From DTU024 sp964518875 (GTDB taxonomy: Bacteria > Bacillota > Clostridia > Christensenellales > Aristaeellaceae), in assembly GCA_964518875.1 (NCBI GenBank), contig CAZFHI010000007.1:1-64000 (forward strand): a DNA stretch of 64,000 bases, written 5' to 3'. Below the pieces are notes generated by a model. That model made no database searches and was not told the origin of the DNA. It saw only the letters and a program-made list of their open reading frames with translations. Positions 25,567 through 34,939 of the stretch are shown one piece after another. The stretch's first letter is position 1. Every line of letters begins with the position of its first letter. Both the position numbers and the translations under genes were made by a program.

Positions 25567-27213
25567 CTCTTCAAGCCTGCTTTGCGCCTTTTTGCGGTTT
25601 TCAGCTGAAATGCAGAAATACGCCTTAAGCTTAGGCTCGGTTCCGGAGGGCCTCAGGGCAAGCCACGAGCCGTCCGAGAAAATATATTTAAGCACGTTTT
25701 CTTTTGGATACAGACCGAAACCTTCTTTTTGATTTACATCGTTTAAATAGTCCGTTGTACTTATTATTCCGGGGAAAGGCTCTTTATCTTTTCTAAGGCT
25801 TGCAAGTTTTTCCTGCATATCTTGCGCGGCGTTTTCTCCTTCAACAGAGAACGTTATAAGCTCGTTAAGCTCAAAGCCGTACTTATCATGCAAGATATTA
25901 AGCTTATCCAAAAGCGTCATGCCCTGAGCCTTTGCCTGAGCCGCCGCTTCGCATATGAGCAGCGCGGCCACGGACGCATCCTTGTCCTTAACGTGTTTTC
26001 CAGCAAGGTAACCGTAGGATTCCTCAAATCCAAAAAGAAAATCGAAGCTTTTCTGGCTGTCGTTGTTTTCCTTTGCTTTTTCAAACTGGGATATTTTTTC
26101 GCCTATGTACTTAAAACCTGTGAGCGTCAAAAAGTATTCCGCGCCATAGCTTTCAGCTATCTTTTTACCAAGCCCGCCCGTAACTATCGTGCTTATTACG
26201 GCTGCGCGGCTCTTGTCTTTTTCTGGATCTTTGCTTAGAAGATAGTCTGTAAGCAGCGCGCCTGCGTCGTTGCCGCTAAGAAAAACATATTCGCCTTTAT
26301 GCAGCACGCTTACACCTATGCGATCGGCATCAGGGTCTGTTCCTAAAACTATATCCGCGTTTATACTTTTGGCTAAATCCACTCCCATTTTAAGCGCCCT
26401 GTGGTCTTCAGGGTTAGGGGTGGGAACGGTAGGGAAATTGCCGTCCTGCACCGCCTGCTCCTTTACTATATGCAAGTTTGAAAATCCAGCTTTTTTAAGC
26501 GTTCTGCTTACAGGCGCAAGACCTGTTCCGTGCAGGGGCGTATATACTATGCTTAAATTCTGCTTTTCATTTAAGTTAAACAGACGCTGCTGCGATAGCA
26601 CGGCATCGACAAAGCTTTCCGTAAGGTCAATGCTTACAAGCAGGCTTTCGTCCATTTGAAATTTAAGGGAGCGTATATCTTTAATTTCCCGCATGCTTTC
26701 CGCTACTTTTTTTGCTTTGTCAGGCACAAGCTGGCAGCCTTCTTCATCGTAGACCTTGTAGCCGTTGTATTCCTTTGGGTTGTGGCTTGCTGTAATCACA
26801 ACGCCCGCAAGGCAGTTTAAATGCATTACAGAAAAGCCGAGCATCGGCGTTGGGCAAGGCTCTTCAGGCAGATAAGCCTTTATGCCGTTTGAAGTTAGTA
26901 TTTCGGCCGCCGCGTGCGCAAACTTGCGGCTGTTAACGCGGGTGTCATAGCCTAAGGCTACGCCGCGGGATTTACAAACGCTTTCCCCGTATTTTTTTAA
27001 CAGCAGGCTGCTAAGAGCCTGCGTTGCAAGGCCGACGGTGTAACGGTTCATGCTGTTTGTGCCTACGTTCATCCTGGCCCTGAGCCCGCCCGTTCCAAAA
27101 TGCAGGCTGCCGGAAAAAAGCTCCTTCGCTTTTTGCGGGCTTAAATTCGCGCATATATTCCGCGTTTCCTCATCAAAAAACGGGTCGCTTGCCCATATCT
27201 CCTGCTGAGTCAT
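25534..27213 (-). CDS. Phosphohexomutase/phosphopentomutase family enzyme (alpha-D-phosphohexomutase superfamily)
   Basis: This 559-residue enzyme moves phosphate between C1 and C5/C6 of a sugar. It has all four superfamily signatures: the phosphoserine loop TASHNPKEYNG (near residue 139), the metal loop DPDADR (near 293), the sugar-binding loop GFEESYGY (near 395) and the phosphate-binding loop RPSGTEPK (near 521). By length it resembles the Firmicute phosphoglucomutase PgcA. It overlaps deoC by 4 bp, so a phosphopentomutase role, supplying deoxyribose 5-phosphate to DeoC, is equally plausible; that is inference from context. The last ten codons are duplicated in repeat copy A. Confidence 0.92.
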   Translation of the reverse strand: MTQQEIWASDPFFDEETRNICANLSPQKAKELFSGSLHFGTGGLRARMNVGTNSMNRYTVGLATQALSSLLLKKYGESVCKSRGVALGYDTRVNSRKFAHAAAEILTSNGIKAYLPEEPCPTPMLGFSVMHLNCLAGVVITASHNPKEYNGYKVYDEEGCQLVPDKAKKVAESMREIKDIRSLKFQMDESLLVSIDLTESFVDAVLSQQRLFNLNEKQNLSIVYTPLHGTGLAPVSRTLKKAGFSNLHIVKEQAVQDGNFPTVPTPNPEDHRALKMGVDLAKSINADIVLGTDPDADRIGVSVLHKGEYVFLSGNDAGALLTDYLLSKDPEKDKSRAAVISTIVTGGLGKKIAESYGAEYFLTLTGFKYIGEKISQFEKAKENNDSQKSFDFLFGFEESYGYLAGKHVKDKDASVAALLICEAAAQAKAQGMTLLDKLNILHDKYGFELNELITFSVEGENAAQDMQEKLASLRKDKEPFPGIISTTDYLNDVNQKEGFGLYPKENVLKYIFSDGSWLALRPSGTEPKLKAYFCISAENRKKAQSRLEELEAQVRFIFT

Positions 27214-27857
27214 TTTGTGTATGCTTTTACGGCGCTGCTAGCTCCTATACGGTCAGCCCCCGCTGATAAGAAAGCTTCTATGTCTTCCTTAGTGCGTATG
27301 CCGCCTGAAGCCTTTATCTTTACATCTTTTCCTATGTGCAGCTTAAAAAGCTTTACATCCTCAAGCTGAGCGCCCGCCGTTCCAAAGCCTGTTGAAGTTT
27401 TTATATAGTCCGCTTTGGCGTTTGTCAGGCATTCGCAAAGCTTTATTTTTTCTTCTTCAGTAAGGTAGCATGTTTCAACTATTACTTTTAGTATGTGCTT
27501 GCCGGCGGCTTCCCTGAGAACTTTAAGCTCTTGTTCTACCTTATCAAACATTTTGTCCTTGACGTACCCTAAATTTACAACAACGTCAACTTCGTCGGCG
27601 CCGTTTTGCAGGGCGTCTGTTATTTCTGCTTTTTTAACAGCTGTTGTGCTGTACCCCAGCGGGAAACCTATTACGGTGCAGATGGTTATCCTGTCGCCGT
27701 AAGCTTCTGAAGCCCTTTTTACAAAGCTTGGAGGTATGCAGACCGACGCTGTGTTATACTTTATTGCTTCTTCACAAAGCGATTTTATCTGCTCCCAGGT
27801 AGAAACTGCCTTAAGCAGGGTGTGGTCTACATGGGACAATGCTTCTTGCGCGTCCAT
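27210..27857 (-). CDS. deoC: Deoxyribose-phosphate aldolase
   Basis: DeoC cleaves 2-deoxyribose 5-phosphate to acetaldehyde and glyceraldehyde 3-phosphate in deoxynucleoside salvage. The class I aldolase fold is evident: DHTLL at the N-terminus, EVDVVVNLG, KVIVETCYL, and the Schiff-base lysine in IKASGGIRTKED. The frame opens 14 codons upstream, but the ATG at 27857 has AAAGGAG seven bases before it, giving 215 residues, the family norm. The stop overlaps the mutase start (4 bp), and a good promoter lies at 27890-27918. Confidence 0.95.
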   Translation of the reverse strand: MDAQEALSHVDHTLLKAVSTWEQIKSLCEEAIKYNTASVCIPPSFVKRASEAYGDRITICTVIGFPLGYSTTAVKKAEITDALQNGADEVDVVVNLGYVKDKMFDKVEQELKVLREAAGKHILKVIVETCYLTEEEKIKLCECLTNAKADYIKTSTGFGTAGAQLEDVKLFKLHIGKDVKIKASGGIRTKEDIEAFLSAGADRIGASSAVKAYTK

Positions 27858-27889
27858 ATTGATGCTCCTTTCAAATTTACTTTGAATAT

Positions 27890-27918
27890 ATTGTGCCATA
27901 TTGCTTAAAAATTTTCAA
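27890..27918 (-). promoter_or_regulatory. Promoter of the deoC-mutase operon
   Basis: On the minus strand TTGAAA (27913-27918) and CACAAT (27890-27895) are 17 bp apart. The predicted transcript begins about 25 nt before the deoC start at 27857. Confidence 0.55.
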
Positions 27919-27944
27919 TGCTTAACGGCTTTTTATAAAAACAA

Positions 27945-27962
27945 ACCGCCGTTTAAGGCGGT
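27945..27962 (-). terminator. Hairpin with minus-strand U-run upstream of deoC
   Basis: ACCGCC (27945-27950) pairs with GGCGGT (27957-27962) around a 6-nt loop. On the minus strand TTTGTTTTTAT follows. It is probably a back-up terminator for trxA transcripts that would otherwise enter deoC. Confidence 0.45.
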
Positions 27963-28096
27963 CTGAATATATGAATAAATTATTGTTTAAATAGTTTAAC
28001 AGGCAAAGCTGAATAATTAAAATAGTTAAAAGCTTAAGACGCTGTGAAACGTACTCGGCGCGCATTTTAGCTTTACGGGGATTAAGCTAAAAAAAT

Positions 28097-28120
28097 AAGG
28101 CTGCCATATATGGCAGCCTT
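28097..28120 (-). terminator. Terminator after trxA
   Basis: A perfect palindrome with 12-bp arms (AAGGCTGCCATA) lies 5 bp after the trxA stop and is followed on the minus strand by ATTTTTTTAG. Confidence 0.85.
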
Positions 28121-28125
28121 AAAGC

Positions 28126-28434
28126 TTATTTAATAAGGCCTAGCAGATCCTTCTTGCTGCGCACGCCTATGGATTTGTTTGTTTCCTTGCCGTCTTTAAA
28201 GGCGATTATGGTAGGTATGCTCATAACGCCAAACTGCTGCGCAAGCGCGGGCTGCTCGTCGACGTTCACCTTGCCTACTTTTATATCGGGATTTTCATCA
28301 GCGATTTCGTCTATTACGGGGGAGACCATGCGGCACGGGCCACACCATGACGCCCAGAAATCCACAAGCACTGGCTTGTCCGACTGGAATACTTCTTTAT
28401 CGAAGTTTTCTTTTGTTAAAGTTACTACTGACAT
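28126..28434 (-). CDS. trxA: Thioredoxin
   Basis: This 102-residue cytoplasmic thioredoxin has the classical redox motif WCGPC (Cys31 and Cys34), the buried Asp in VDFWASW and the cis-proline loop MSIPTI. It reduces disulfides in ribonucleotide reductase, Msr enzymes and others, and could regenerate the MsrA-MsrB protein at 1.6 kb if electrons cross the membrane. It is transcribed alone: its own terminator follows, and a -10-like TATACT lies upstream on the minus strand near 28500. No thioredoxin reductase gene is in the window. Confidence 0.96.
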   Translation of the reverse strand: MSVVTLTKENFDKEVFQSDKPVLVDFWASWCGPCRMVSPVIDEIADENPDIKVGKVNVDEQPALAQQFGVMSIPTIIAFKDGKETNKSIGVRSKKDLLGLIK

Positions 28435-28522
28435 TTTAGATCAACCTTTCAAATATGCTTAAATTATTTTTAGAATCAAACCACTATTGGTTACAATAGT
28501 ATAATACCACCCGCGTTTGTTT

Positions 28523-30943
28523 TTAAACATCCTTTGCGACTATATTTAAAAGCCTGCCTGGGATAAAAATGGTTTTAACGACGTTTTTGCCTTGAAGCAG
28601 TTTCTGTATATTATCGTTATTATTGATAAGCTCTTCCGCTCCTTTCTGGTCTAAGTCGCTTGGAACGGTCAGCTTAAGGCGAAGCTTGCCGTTTATCTGC
28701 ACCGCTATTTCCACTTCTGGCAGAACAAGGTACTTTTCTTCGTATTCAGGCCATTTTTGCTTGAATATCGGTTCTCCAAGCTTCTGGCGCTGCCATATCT
28801 CTTCGCATATGTGCGGCGCTACGGGGTCTAAAACAAGCAGAAGGTATTTAAGCTCTCCCTTTGTAATGCTTTTTTTAGCGTACACCTCGTTAACAAAGCT
28901 CATCATGGCGGCTATGGCTGTGTTGTACTTCATGCTTTCATAGTCTTCGCTAACCTTTTTAACCATGCTGTGCACGCTGTATAGCATGTCTTTACGCACA
29001 GAGTCGCTCTGCGTAACCATGTCCTGCAAACGCCATACCCTTTCAAGGAACCTGCGGCAGCCCTTCGCACCGTTTGTGCTCCATGGTATAGCCTGGTCAA
29101 ATGCGCCCATAAACATTTCGTACAGGCGGAAAGCGTCGGCGCCTATGTCGTTCACCATATCGTCCGGGTTTATAACGTTTCCGCGGCTCTTGCTCATTTT
29201 TTCGCCGTTTTCGCCTAAAATCATGCCGTGGCTTGTGCGCTTCTGGTATGGTTCGGGGGCTGATACAAGCCCTAAATCATGCAGGAAAAGATGCCAGAAA
29301 CGGCTGTAAAGCAGGTGCAGCGTTGTATGCTCCATGCCGCCGTTGTACCAGTCGACAGGCATCCAGTAATCAAGCGCTTTTTTGGAAGCAAATTCCTTGT
29401 CGTTGTGCGGGTCGCAGTAGCGCATAAAATACCAGCTTGAGCCAGCCCATTGGGGCATGGTGTCCGTTTCTCTCTTCGCAGGGGCGCCGCATTTAGGGCA
29501 AGTAGTGTTTACCCAGTCGTGTACGCGCGAAAGAGGGCTTTCGCCGTCGTCCGTAGGCTCGTAATTGGCTAAATCCGGCAGCAGAAGCGGCAGGTCCTTT
29601 TCGCTTAAAGGCACTATGCCGCAGTTAGGACAATGCACAACAGGTATGGGCTCGCCCCAGTATCTCTGGCGGCTGAACACCCAGTCACGCAGCTTATAGT
29701 TTACCTTGCGCCTGCCTATGCCGTTTTCTTCCAAAAACGACATTATTTTTTCCTTGGCTTCTTTAACTTGCAGACCGTTCAGAAAACCGGAGTTTACTAG
29801 TTCGCCGCTTTCAACGTCTGTGTAAGCGGCTTCTTCAACATTTCCGCCTTTAACAACTTCAACTATGGGGAGTGAAAACTTTTTAGCAAACGCCCAGTCT
29901 CTTTCATCGTGCGCAGGAACGGCCATAACGGCGCCTGTGCCGTAGGAAATAAGCACATAGTCTGAAACCCATACGGGTATTTTTTTGTTGTTAACAGGGT
30001 TTACGGCGTACACGCCCTTAAGCGGCACGCCGGTTTTTTCTTTAGAAAGCTCAGTGCGCTCAAAATCGCTTTTTTTGGCGGCGTAATCCCTGTATTCAAG
30101 GACTTCGTCGTAGTTTTCTATATTGTTCTTAAGCTTTGTTACAAGGTGGTGTTCAGGCGCGAGCACCATATATGTAGCTCCAAAAAGCGTATCGGGGCGG
30201 GTGGTGAATACGGTAATCGTTTCATCGGTTCCATCTATTTTAAACTGAACCTCCGCGCCTGTGCTTTTGCCTATCCAGTTTCTTTGCTGCTGCTTGACCT
30301 GGTCTATAAAGTCCACATGGTTTAAGCCTTCAAGCAGCTTATCCGCGTACGCTGTTATTTTAAGCATCCATTGGTTCTTTACTTTCCGTATAACTTCGCT
30401 TCCGCAGCGCTCGCAAACGCCGTTTACTACTTCTTCGTTTGCAAGACCCGTTTTGCAGCTCGTGCACCAGTTTATTGGCATTTCAGATTTGTATGCAAGG
30501 CCGCGCTTATAAAGCTGTAAGAATATCCACTGCGTCCACCTGTAATATGAAGGATCTGCCGTGCATACTTCCCTTGTATAGTCAAAGCTGAAGCCGAGCA
30601 TTTTAAGCTGCTTTCTAAAGTGATCTATATTTTCACGCGTTACCTTCTGCGGCGCAACATGGTTTTTAATAGCAAAGTTTTCCGTAGGAAGACCGAAAGC
30701 GTCCCATCCCAAAGGATAAAGTACATTATAGCCTTCCATGCGCCTTTTTCTCGCGATAATATCCATAGCGGTGTTGCTGCGCGGGTGCCCCACATGCAGA
30801 CCTGCCCCTGAAGGGTAGGGGAACTCTATTAAGCAGTAGTACTTGGGCAAGCTGTAATCGTCCTTAGCTGTAAAAGCCCCTTCCTTTTCCCAAATTTCCT
30901 GCCATTTTTTTTCAATAGCCTGAGCGTCATAATTATTATCCAT
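28523..30943 (-). CDS. leuS: Leucyl-tRNA synthetase
   Basis: This class I synthetase of 806 residues charges tRNA-Leu with leucine. The HIGH motif is present as HVGHP (near residue 48) and KMSKS within GEKMSKSRGN (near 564). The CP1 editing domain includes the TTRPDT loop (near 236) and the region around AHDERD. Zinc-type CxxC pairs occur as CTSCKTG and CERCGS, and again as CPNCG and CPKCG. The ribosome site is GGAGGCGG. Upstream there is only a short promoter, without a T-box leader. Confidence 0.97.
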   Translation of the reverse strand: MDNNYDAQAIEKKWQEIWEKEGAFTAKDDYSLPKYYCLIEFPYPSGAGLHVGHPRSNTAMDIIARKRRMEGYNVLYPLGWDAFGLPTENFAIKNHVAPQKVTRENIDHFRKQLKMLGFSFDYTREVCTADPSYYRWTQWIFLQLYKRGLAYKSEMPINWCTSCKTGLANEEVVNGVCERCGSEVIRKVKNQWMLKITAYADKLLEGLNHVDFIDQVKQQQRNWIGKSTGAEVQFKIDGTDETITVFTTRPDTLFGATYMVLAPEHHLVTKLKNNIENYDEVLEYRDYAAKKSDFERTELSKEKTGVPLKGVYAVNPVNNKKIPVWVSDYVLISYGTGAVMAVPAHDERDWAFAKKFSLPIVEVVKGGNVEEAAYTDVESGELVNSGFLNGLQVKEAKEKIMSFLEENGIGRRKVNYKLRDWVFSRQRYWGEPIPVVHCPNCGIVPLSEKDLPLLLPDLANYEPTDDGESPLSRVHDWVNTTCPKCGAPAKRETDTMPQWAGSSWYFMRYCDPHNDKEFASKKALDYWMPVDWYNGGMEHTTLHLLYSRFWHLFLHDLGLVSAPEPYQKRTSHGMILGENGEKMSKSRGNVINPDDMVNDIGADAFRLYEMFMGAFDQAIPWSTNGAKGCRRFLERVWRLQDMVTQSDSVRKDMLYSVHSMVKKVSEDYESMKYNTAIAAMMSFVNEVYAKKSITKGELKYLLLVLDPVAPHICEEIWQRQKLGEPIFKQKWPEYEEKYLVLPEVEIAVQINGKLRLKLTVPSDLDQKGAEELINNNDNIQKLLQGKNVVKTIFIPGRLLNIVAKDV

Positions 30944-30966
30944 GCTGCCGCCTCCTTATGTGGGAC

Positions 30967-30995
30967 AGTATAATCAGTTTTTTATGGAATGTAAA
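30967..30995 (-). promoter_or_regulatory. Promoter of leuS
   Basis: On the minus strand TTTACA (30990-30995) and TATACT (30967-30972) are separated by 17 bp. The transcript would begin about 18 nt before the leuS start codon, giving a very short leader. Confidence 0.7.
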
Positions 30996-31511
30996 GGCGT
31001 GCCCGGTTGTAGCTTTCGTTGTAAAATAAACCGGCTAAATAATTAAACTGTATTGCTAAAATATATATTAAATTTAACCATGTAAAATATATGGATAATT
31101 TGTAGCTTTTAGCTGAAATAATAAGGGCGCGCCTGAATTTAAGGAAGCCTATGAAAAAAGCTATCGTTTAATAAGAGCTTAATTTTTTAAATCTGGTTTA
31201 TTACATTGGTACTATATGTGAAAGACGCAGCTTTTTCTATAATTTTTTTCACTCTATAAGCTGATGTGCTTAATTGATATGACATTCAATTTTTAAGCGT
31301 TGCTTATAATAAAAAAAATCAAAACTGTTGTTTTAAGCGCGACCGTTAAAAAATAATGATATGTTTAATTTACGCCACTTATATTAATTTAGCCAGACAT
31401 ATTTTTTGCTGTAATCTTACTTTTTGCCCGTAATTTTTATTCGGCTTCGCTTTTTTATTATTATTTTTATAATATAAAAGTTAAAAACGCTTTTAAAAAA
31501 ACCTTACAAAC
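30996..31511. other. Long AT-rich intergenic region without recognised features
   Basis: About 515 bp between the leuS promoter and the next terminator carries no open reading frame with a ribosome site, no strong hairpin and no repeat that I can see. It is markedly AT-rich with scattered poly-A and poly-T tracts. It may be decayed DNA. Confidence 0.5.
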
Positions 31512-31534
31512 AAAAACCCTGCCGCGAGGCAGGG
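31512..31534 (-). terminator. Terminator of the peptidoglycan-binding protein gene
   Basis: CCCTGCC (31517-31523) pairs with GGCAGGG (31528-31534) around a GCGA loop, followed on the minus strand by TTTTTG. It lies about 130 bp past the stop codon. Confidence 0.75.
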
Positions 31535-31666
31535 GAAAAATGAATAGTTTATTTTTACAATTTTTATTATCTCATGGCCGCTTGCAAAGCGGCGTTCAAG
31601 CAGTTTAACCACTTACAATATTAAAGCTAAGCGATTTGAACGCTTATATTTTAACGGCTTTAAAGC

Positions 31667-33364
31667 TTAATCGCTTAAGCCCAGCGCTTCCCACGTCTTG
31701 GGACCTACGACGCCGTCGGCTTTCAAGCCCTTGGATTTCTGGAAGCTGCGCACGCATTTAACGGTATAGTATGTGTACTTTCCGGAGATCTTTTCGTATG
31801 AAGGGTCGAAGAACTTAAGCTCTGTAAGCCTTTCCTGAAGCTTTGTTACGTTGCTGTTTTCGTTGCCATAGGCAAGGCGGATAGGATCTTCAGGCTTTGT
31901 TGTCGCGGAAGGCTGAGTATTGTTCGCGTTACCGCCCTGACCGCCTGCCGCCTTATCGTTTGCTTTAATGGCGTTTTCTGAATAAAGAGCCTTTAAAGTA
32001 TTAGCGCCCGCAATGCCGTCTGCCTGCAAACCGTTCTTTTTCTGGAAATTGCGCACAGCGACAACGGTATAATATGTATATACGTTTGAAAGCTTTTCAT
32101 AGTTTGTGTCAAAATAACCAAGCTCTTTAAGACGGGCTTTAAGCAGGCCTATCTGGGCGTTCTCCTGATTATACTGAAGCCTTGTGCTCGTGTCGGGGGT
32201 TATAGGCGCAGGGGTCGGCGTAGGGCCTGTCGGTATAGGCGTAGCCGGCGTTGAAACATGATTGCCGTCAGCCTTTATGGGATCCCCGTTAAACAAGGCG
32301 TCAAGCGTTTTGGGACCTGCGATGCCGTCTGACTGCAAGCCGTTTTTCTTCTGGAAATTGCGCACAGCGACGACGGTGTAATATGTGTAAAGGTCTGAAA
32401 TCTTTTCGTAGTTGGTATCAAAATAGCCAAGCTCTGCGAGCTTTTGCTTAAGCACGCGCACCTGCGGATCCTCGTGGTTGTACTGGAGCCTGCCGGAGGT
32501 GTTAATTTGAGGCGTATCCGTAGGGAGCACCGGGACGTTGCTTGAAGAAGGCTTATCAGTTTCAGGAGGGGGCGATACTATAACGCCGTCAGATGATACG
32601 GCGCTTGAAGAAAACAGTTTGTTCCAAGTATCGTAGCCTACAATGCCGTCTACCTTAAGGCCGTTCTTTGACTGGAAGGCGAGCACCGCGTTAAATGTAT
32701 ATTTATCAAAAACCGTGTTCGGCGTACCGGAAAAATAGCCTAATTCCTTCAGGCGCTGCTCTATTGCGCGCACCTGCTCGCTCGGGTTGTTTTTATCCAT
32801 GCTTATATAGCTATAATAAAGAGGGGTGCCGTTGTAGCCGGGGGCAGTGTTTGCCGAAGGGCTGAAAAGCGCCGCCCAGGTTTTTTCCCCTACAATGCCG
32901 TCTTTCCTTAAAGAATTATGCTTTTGGAAAGAAGTAACCGCGCTGTAAGTTACAGCGTCAAAATTGCCGCTGACGCTGCTCATATAGCCAAGATCCCTTA
33001 AGCGGTTCTGCAGATCCTTTACCAGATCGCCCTGGCTGTCAAGGGAAAGCCTTATGGTAGCCTTACTTGGCTTTGGCTTAGGGTTGGTGCCGTCCAGACC
33101 GTTAAGGCACATAAGCGTTTCAAGGCCTGCAATGCCGTCCACCTGAAGCCCGTTTTCTCTCTGGAAGCTGCGTACGGATTTGACAAGCTCATAATCGTAT
33201 TTATTTGAAACAGGGCCGGAGTAATAGCCCAGGTTTTTAAGCTGAGTTTGCAAGAGGCCGACGCGCGTGCCAGTATCTTCATAGCGAAGTGTGTATGCGA
33301 ATGCCGGTATTATGCCGAGCAGAAGCGCCGCACAAACAATTAATGAAGTGATTCGCTTTTTCAT
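31667..33364 (-). CDS. Secreted protein with six peptidoglycan-binding domains
   Basis: The 565-residue product has a Sec signal peptide (about 1-23, ending near AFAYT) followed by six PG_binding_1 repeats of 60-70 residues, separated by Pro/Thr/Ser linkers. Each repeat has the pattern VxxLQxxLxxLGY, then TxxAVxxFQxxNGLxxDGIxGxxT. Repeats 4 to 6 form a closer subgroup with a longer insert (FDTNYEKIS, YTYYTV). No hydrolase, amidase or transpeptidase domain is present, so it probably acts as a wall-binding structural or tethering protein. It is monocistronic, with a strong promoter at 33395-33423. Confidence 0.9.
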   Translation of the reverse strand: MKKRITSLIVCAALLLGIIPAFAYTLRYEDTGTRVGLLQTQLKNLGYYSGPVSNKYDYELVKSVRSFQRENGLQVDGIAGLETLMCLNGLDGTNPKPKPSKATIRLSLDSQGDLVKDLQNRLRDLGYMSSVSGNFDAVTYSAVTSFQKHNSLRKDGIVGEKTWAALFSPSANTAPGYNGTPLYYSYISMDKNNPSEQVRAIEQRLKELGYFSGTPNTVFDKYTFNAVLAFQSKNGLKVDGIVGYDTWNKLFSSSAVSSDGVIVSPPPETDKPSSSNVPVLPTDTPQINTSGRLQYNHEDPQVRVLKQKLAELGYFDTNYEKISDLYTYYTVVAVRNFQKKNGLQSDGIAGPKTLDALFNGDPIKADGNHVSTPATPIPTGPTPTPAPITPDTSTRLQYNQENAQIGLLKARLKELGYFDTNYEKLSNVYTYYTVVAVRNFQKKNGLQADGIAGANTLKALYSENAIKANDKAAGGQGGNANNTQPSATTKPEDPIRLAYGNENSNVTKLQERLTELKFFDPSYEKISGKYTYYTVKCVRSFQKSKGLKADGVVGPKTWEALGLSD

Positions 33365-33394
33365 ATTGAAACCTCCCTAAGATTCTTTATGATG

Positions 33395-33423
33395 ATTATA
33401 TCAAAAACAAAGATGGTTTACAA
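33395..33423 (-). promoter_or_regulatory. Promoter of the peptidoglycan-binding protein gene
   Basis: On the minus strand TTGTAA (33418-33423) and TATAAT (33395-33400) are separated by 17 bp, close to consensus. GGGAGG lies just before the start codon. Confidence 0.7.
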
Positions 33424-33501
33424 GGCAATACAGGACATAATAAGGACAAAAAATGTAAAATTTTAATATAATACTTAATATAAGGCTTTATAAAATACGC
33501 T

Positions 33502-34869
33502 TTACAGCAGTCTGAACAGCTTTAAAGCGTCATATACGGTTGAAGTGAATATAGGCGTTACGTCGTGAAAATGCTTCTGCATACGGCCTTTGGGGCTTAT
33601 AATGCGGTTTATGCCAAGACGCGCGCACTCCGCAAAGCGTCTCTCTGCTTGTGAAGCGCTGCGAAGCTCTCCCGCGAGCCCTACTTCGCCAAACGCCGCA
33701 AGGTCGTTGGGCAGGGGAACATCTCTGAAAGACGATGCGACGGCAAGGCATACTGCAAGGTCTGAAGCGGGCTCGTTCAAGCGCATGCCTCCTGCAACAT
33801 TTATATATACGTCCTGATTATACAGTTTTAACCCCGCGCGTTTTTCAAGCACTGCGAGCAAAAGCGCAACGCGTCCCTGGTCTATGCCGTTTACCGTGCG
33901 CTTCGGGGAAACGTAAAAGGACTGGGTTACAAGCGCCTGCACGTCCGCAAGCATAGGGCGCGTGCCTTCAAGCGCGCAGTAGACAATGGAACCGCTTACG
34001 CCCCTGGCTCTTTGAGAAAGCAGCACTTCAGACGGGTTCTCTATGCCTACCATGCCGCTTTCCGTCATTTCAAATACTCCCAGTTCATTTACGGAGCCGA
34101 AACGGTTTTTAACCGCGCGCAAAAGACGGTATTCGCGCCTGCTTTCGCCTTCAAAGTAGAGCACCACGTCCACCATATGCTCAAGCACCCTTGGGCCTGC
34201 GATAGCGCCTTCCTTAGTTACGTGCCCTGCTATTAGCACGCTTATGCCTTCCTGCTTGGCAAGGCGCATGAGTATTGACGAGCATTCCCTTATCTGGCTT
34301 ACAGAGCCTGGGGCGCTCGCCATTTCAGGCCTGTACATGGTTTGTATAGAGTCTATTATTAGTATATCAGGGCGTATGGAAAGCGCTTTTTCAAGTATAT
34401 TGTTCATAGCGTTTTCTGTAAGTACGAGCATATCGCTTGTAGCAGCGCCCAATCTTTTTGCGCGCATCTTGAGTTGACGAGCGCTTTCCTCGCCTGATAC
34501 ATACAAAACGCTTTTTCCAGCGGCAGACAAATTTGCCGCCGTCTGCATGAGCAGCGTGCTTTTGCCTATGCCGGGCTCGCCGCCAAGCAAAAGCATAGAC
34601 CCTTCCACTATGCCTCCGCCTAAAACCCTGTCAAATTCAGAAATGCCGCTTAGTATGCGGTTTTCAGCTCGGTCTTCAACGTCGTTCAGCTTTCTTGCTT
34701 CATTCCCGGTTCCGGGCGGACGCTTGTTCGCCTTTTTTACCTGCTGCACCGGCTCCACTACGCTTTCTTCAAGCGTGTTCCACGCGCCGCAGCTTGGGCA
34801 TTTTCCATACCAGCGGCTGCTTTCATAGCCGCATTCTGAACATGTATAAAGTGTTTTTGTTTTTGCCAT
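33502..34869 (-). CDS. radA: DNA repair protein RadA
   Basis: RadA is a RecA-like ATPase that drives branch migration in homologous recombination. It has the N-terminal zinc finger (CSECG near residue 8 and CPSCG near 25), Walker A GEPGIGKST (near 90) and the diagnostic KNRFG motif (near 250). The Lon-like C-terminal domain contains NVAGGMRLNEPASDL. The frame opens three codons upstream at GTG, but ATG 34869 is better placed relative to AGGGTG. It is transcribed away from thiN. Confidence 0.96.
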   Translation of the reverse strand: MAKTKTLYTCSECGYESSRWYGKCPSCGAWNTLEESVVEPVQQVKKANKRPPGTGNEARKLNDVEDRAENRILSGISEFDRVLGGGIVEGSMLLLGGEPGIGKSTLLMQTAANLSAAGKSVLYVSGEESARQLKMRAKRLGAATSDMLVLTENAMNNILEKALSIRPDILIIDSIQTMYRPEMASAPGSVSQIRECSSILMRLAKQEGISVLIAGHVTKEGAIAGPRVLEHMVDVVLYFEGESRREYRLLRAVKNRFGSVNELGVFEMTESGMVGIENPSEVLLSQRARGVSGSIVYCALEGTRPMLADVQALVTQSFYVSPKRTVNGIDQGRVALLLAVLEKRAGLKLYNQDVYINVAGGMRLNEPASDLAVCLAVASSFRDVPLPNDLAAFGEVGLAGELRSASQAERRFAECARLGINRIISPKGRMQKHFHDVTPIFTSTVYDALKLFRLL

Positions 34870-34939
34870 ACCTATCACCCTGTTAAAATAAATGCTATAA
34901 TAGCTCTATTGATTGTAGCATAACTTTGAGGAGGATACC

